Origin: Chitinophagaceae bacterium
GTDB lineage: Bacteria; Bacteroidota; Bacteroidia; Chitinophagales; Chitinophagaceae
Length of the DNA stretch: 6,912 bases
Assembly: GCA_016786965.1 (NCBI GenBank)
Contig: JAEUVL010000599.1
Span: 1 to 6,912 of the forward strand
Reading direction: 5' to 3'
Position 1 is the first letter of the stretch. Each line of letters begins with the position of its first letter. The notes below the pieces were generated by a model. It was not told where the DNA came from. It saw only the letters and a list, made by a program, of their open reading frames with translations, and searched no databases. A program made the translations under genes and the position numbers. Shown here piece by piece: positions 6,844 through 6,912 of this stretch.

Positions 6844-6912
6844 TTATAAATAAATAGCGAGCAGGCCATCCGGTAACTCTACCAGCACTTGCTTCTTTTT
6901 ATGATCTACTTT
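6844..6912 (-). CDS. 3' end of an unidentified protein (partial)
   Basis: On the minus strand an open frame enters from the right edge and ends at TAA (6846-6844), giving 22 residues: a basic stretch (HKKKQ) and then VLVELPDGLLAIYL. The alternation of hydrophobic and polar residues looks like a beta-strand protein end rather than random sequence, but the piece is too short to name. It would lie 52 bases upstream of the lipoprotein start on the same strand. It could be a chance open frame. Confidence 0.4.
   Translation of the reverse strand, partial: KVDHKKKQVLVELPDGLLAIYL

Overview
The window looks like a chromosomal segment from a Bacteroidota bacterium, most likely a Chitinophagaceae-type organism. 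The reasons are a type IX secretion (T9SS) C-terminal sorting domain, which is confined to this phylum; a WG-repeat exported protein; weak or absent Shine-Dalgarno sequences; and promoter-like elements resembling the phylum's TTTG / TAnnTTTG pattern. The genus is an inference. No mobile element, CRISPR array, tRNA or rRNA was seen.

Layout from left to right. The 3' end of an unrecognised plus-strand gene (1-120) converges on a minus-strand pair: an M20-family dipeptidase (589-1956) followed by an Hsp15/HslR-type S4 RNA-binding protein (133-519). The 69-base gap between that pair is almost filled by an inverted repeat that can fold in two mutually exclusive ways. A divergent intergenic region of about 200 bases (1957-2158) separates the dipeptidase from a plus-strand gene for a secreted WG-repeat protein with DnaJ-like cysteine motifs at its C-terminus (2159-4009). 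This gene converges, 26 bases apart, on a minus-strand series: a short lipoprotein (6258-6791), a small T9SS cargo protein (5245-6120) and DNA polymerase IV, dinB (4036-5202), which appears to start at GTG. The right edge holds the last 22 codons of another minus-strand gene (6844-6912).

The genes do not form one pathway. Housekeeping functions (ribosome-associated quality control, peptide catabolism, translesion synthesis) sit among lineage-specific exported proteins (WG repeat, T9SS cargo, lipoprotein). I found no convincing new multi-gene system. The points most worth a second look are the two-state inverted repeat before hslR, the WG-repeat plus zinc-finger-like architecture, and the overlapping start region of dinB.
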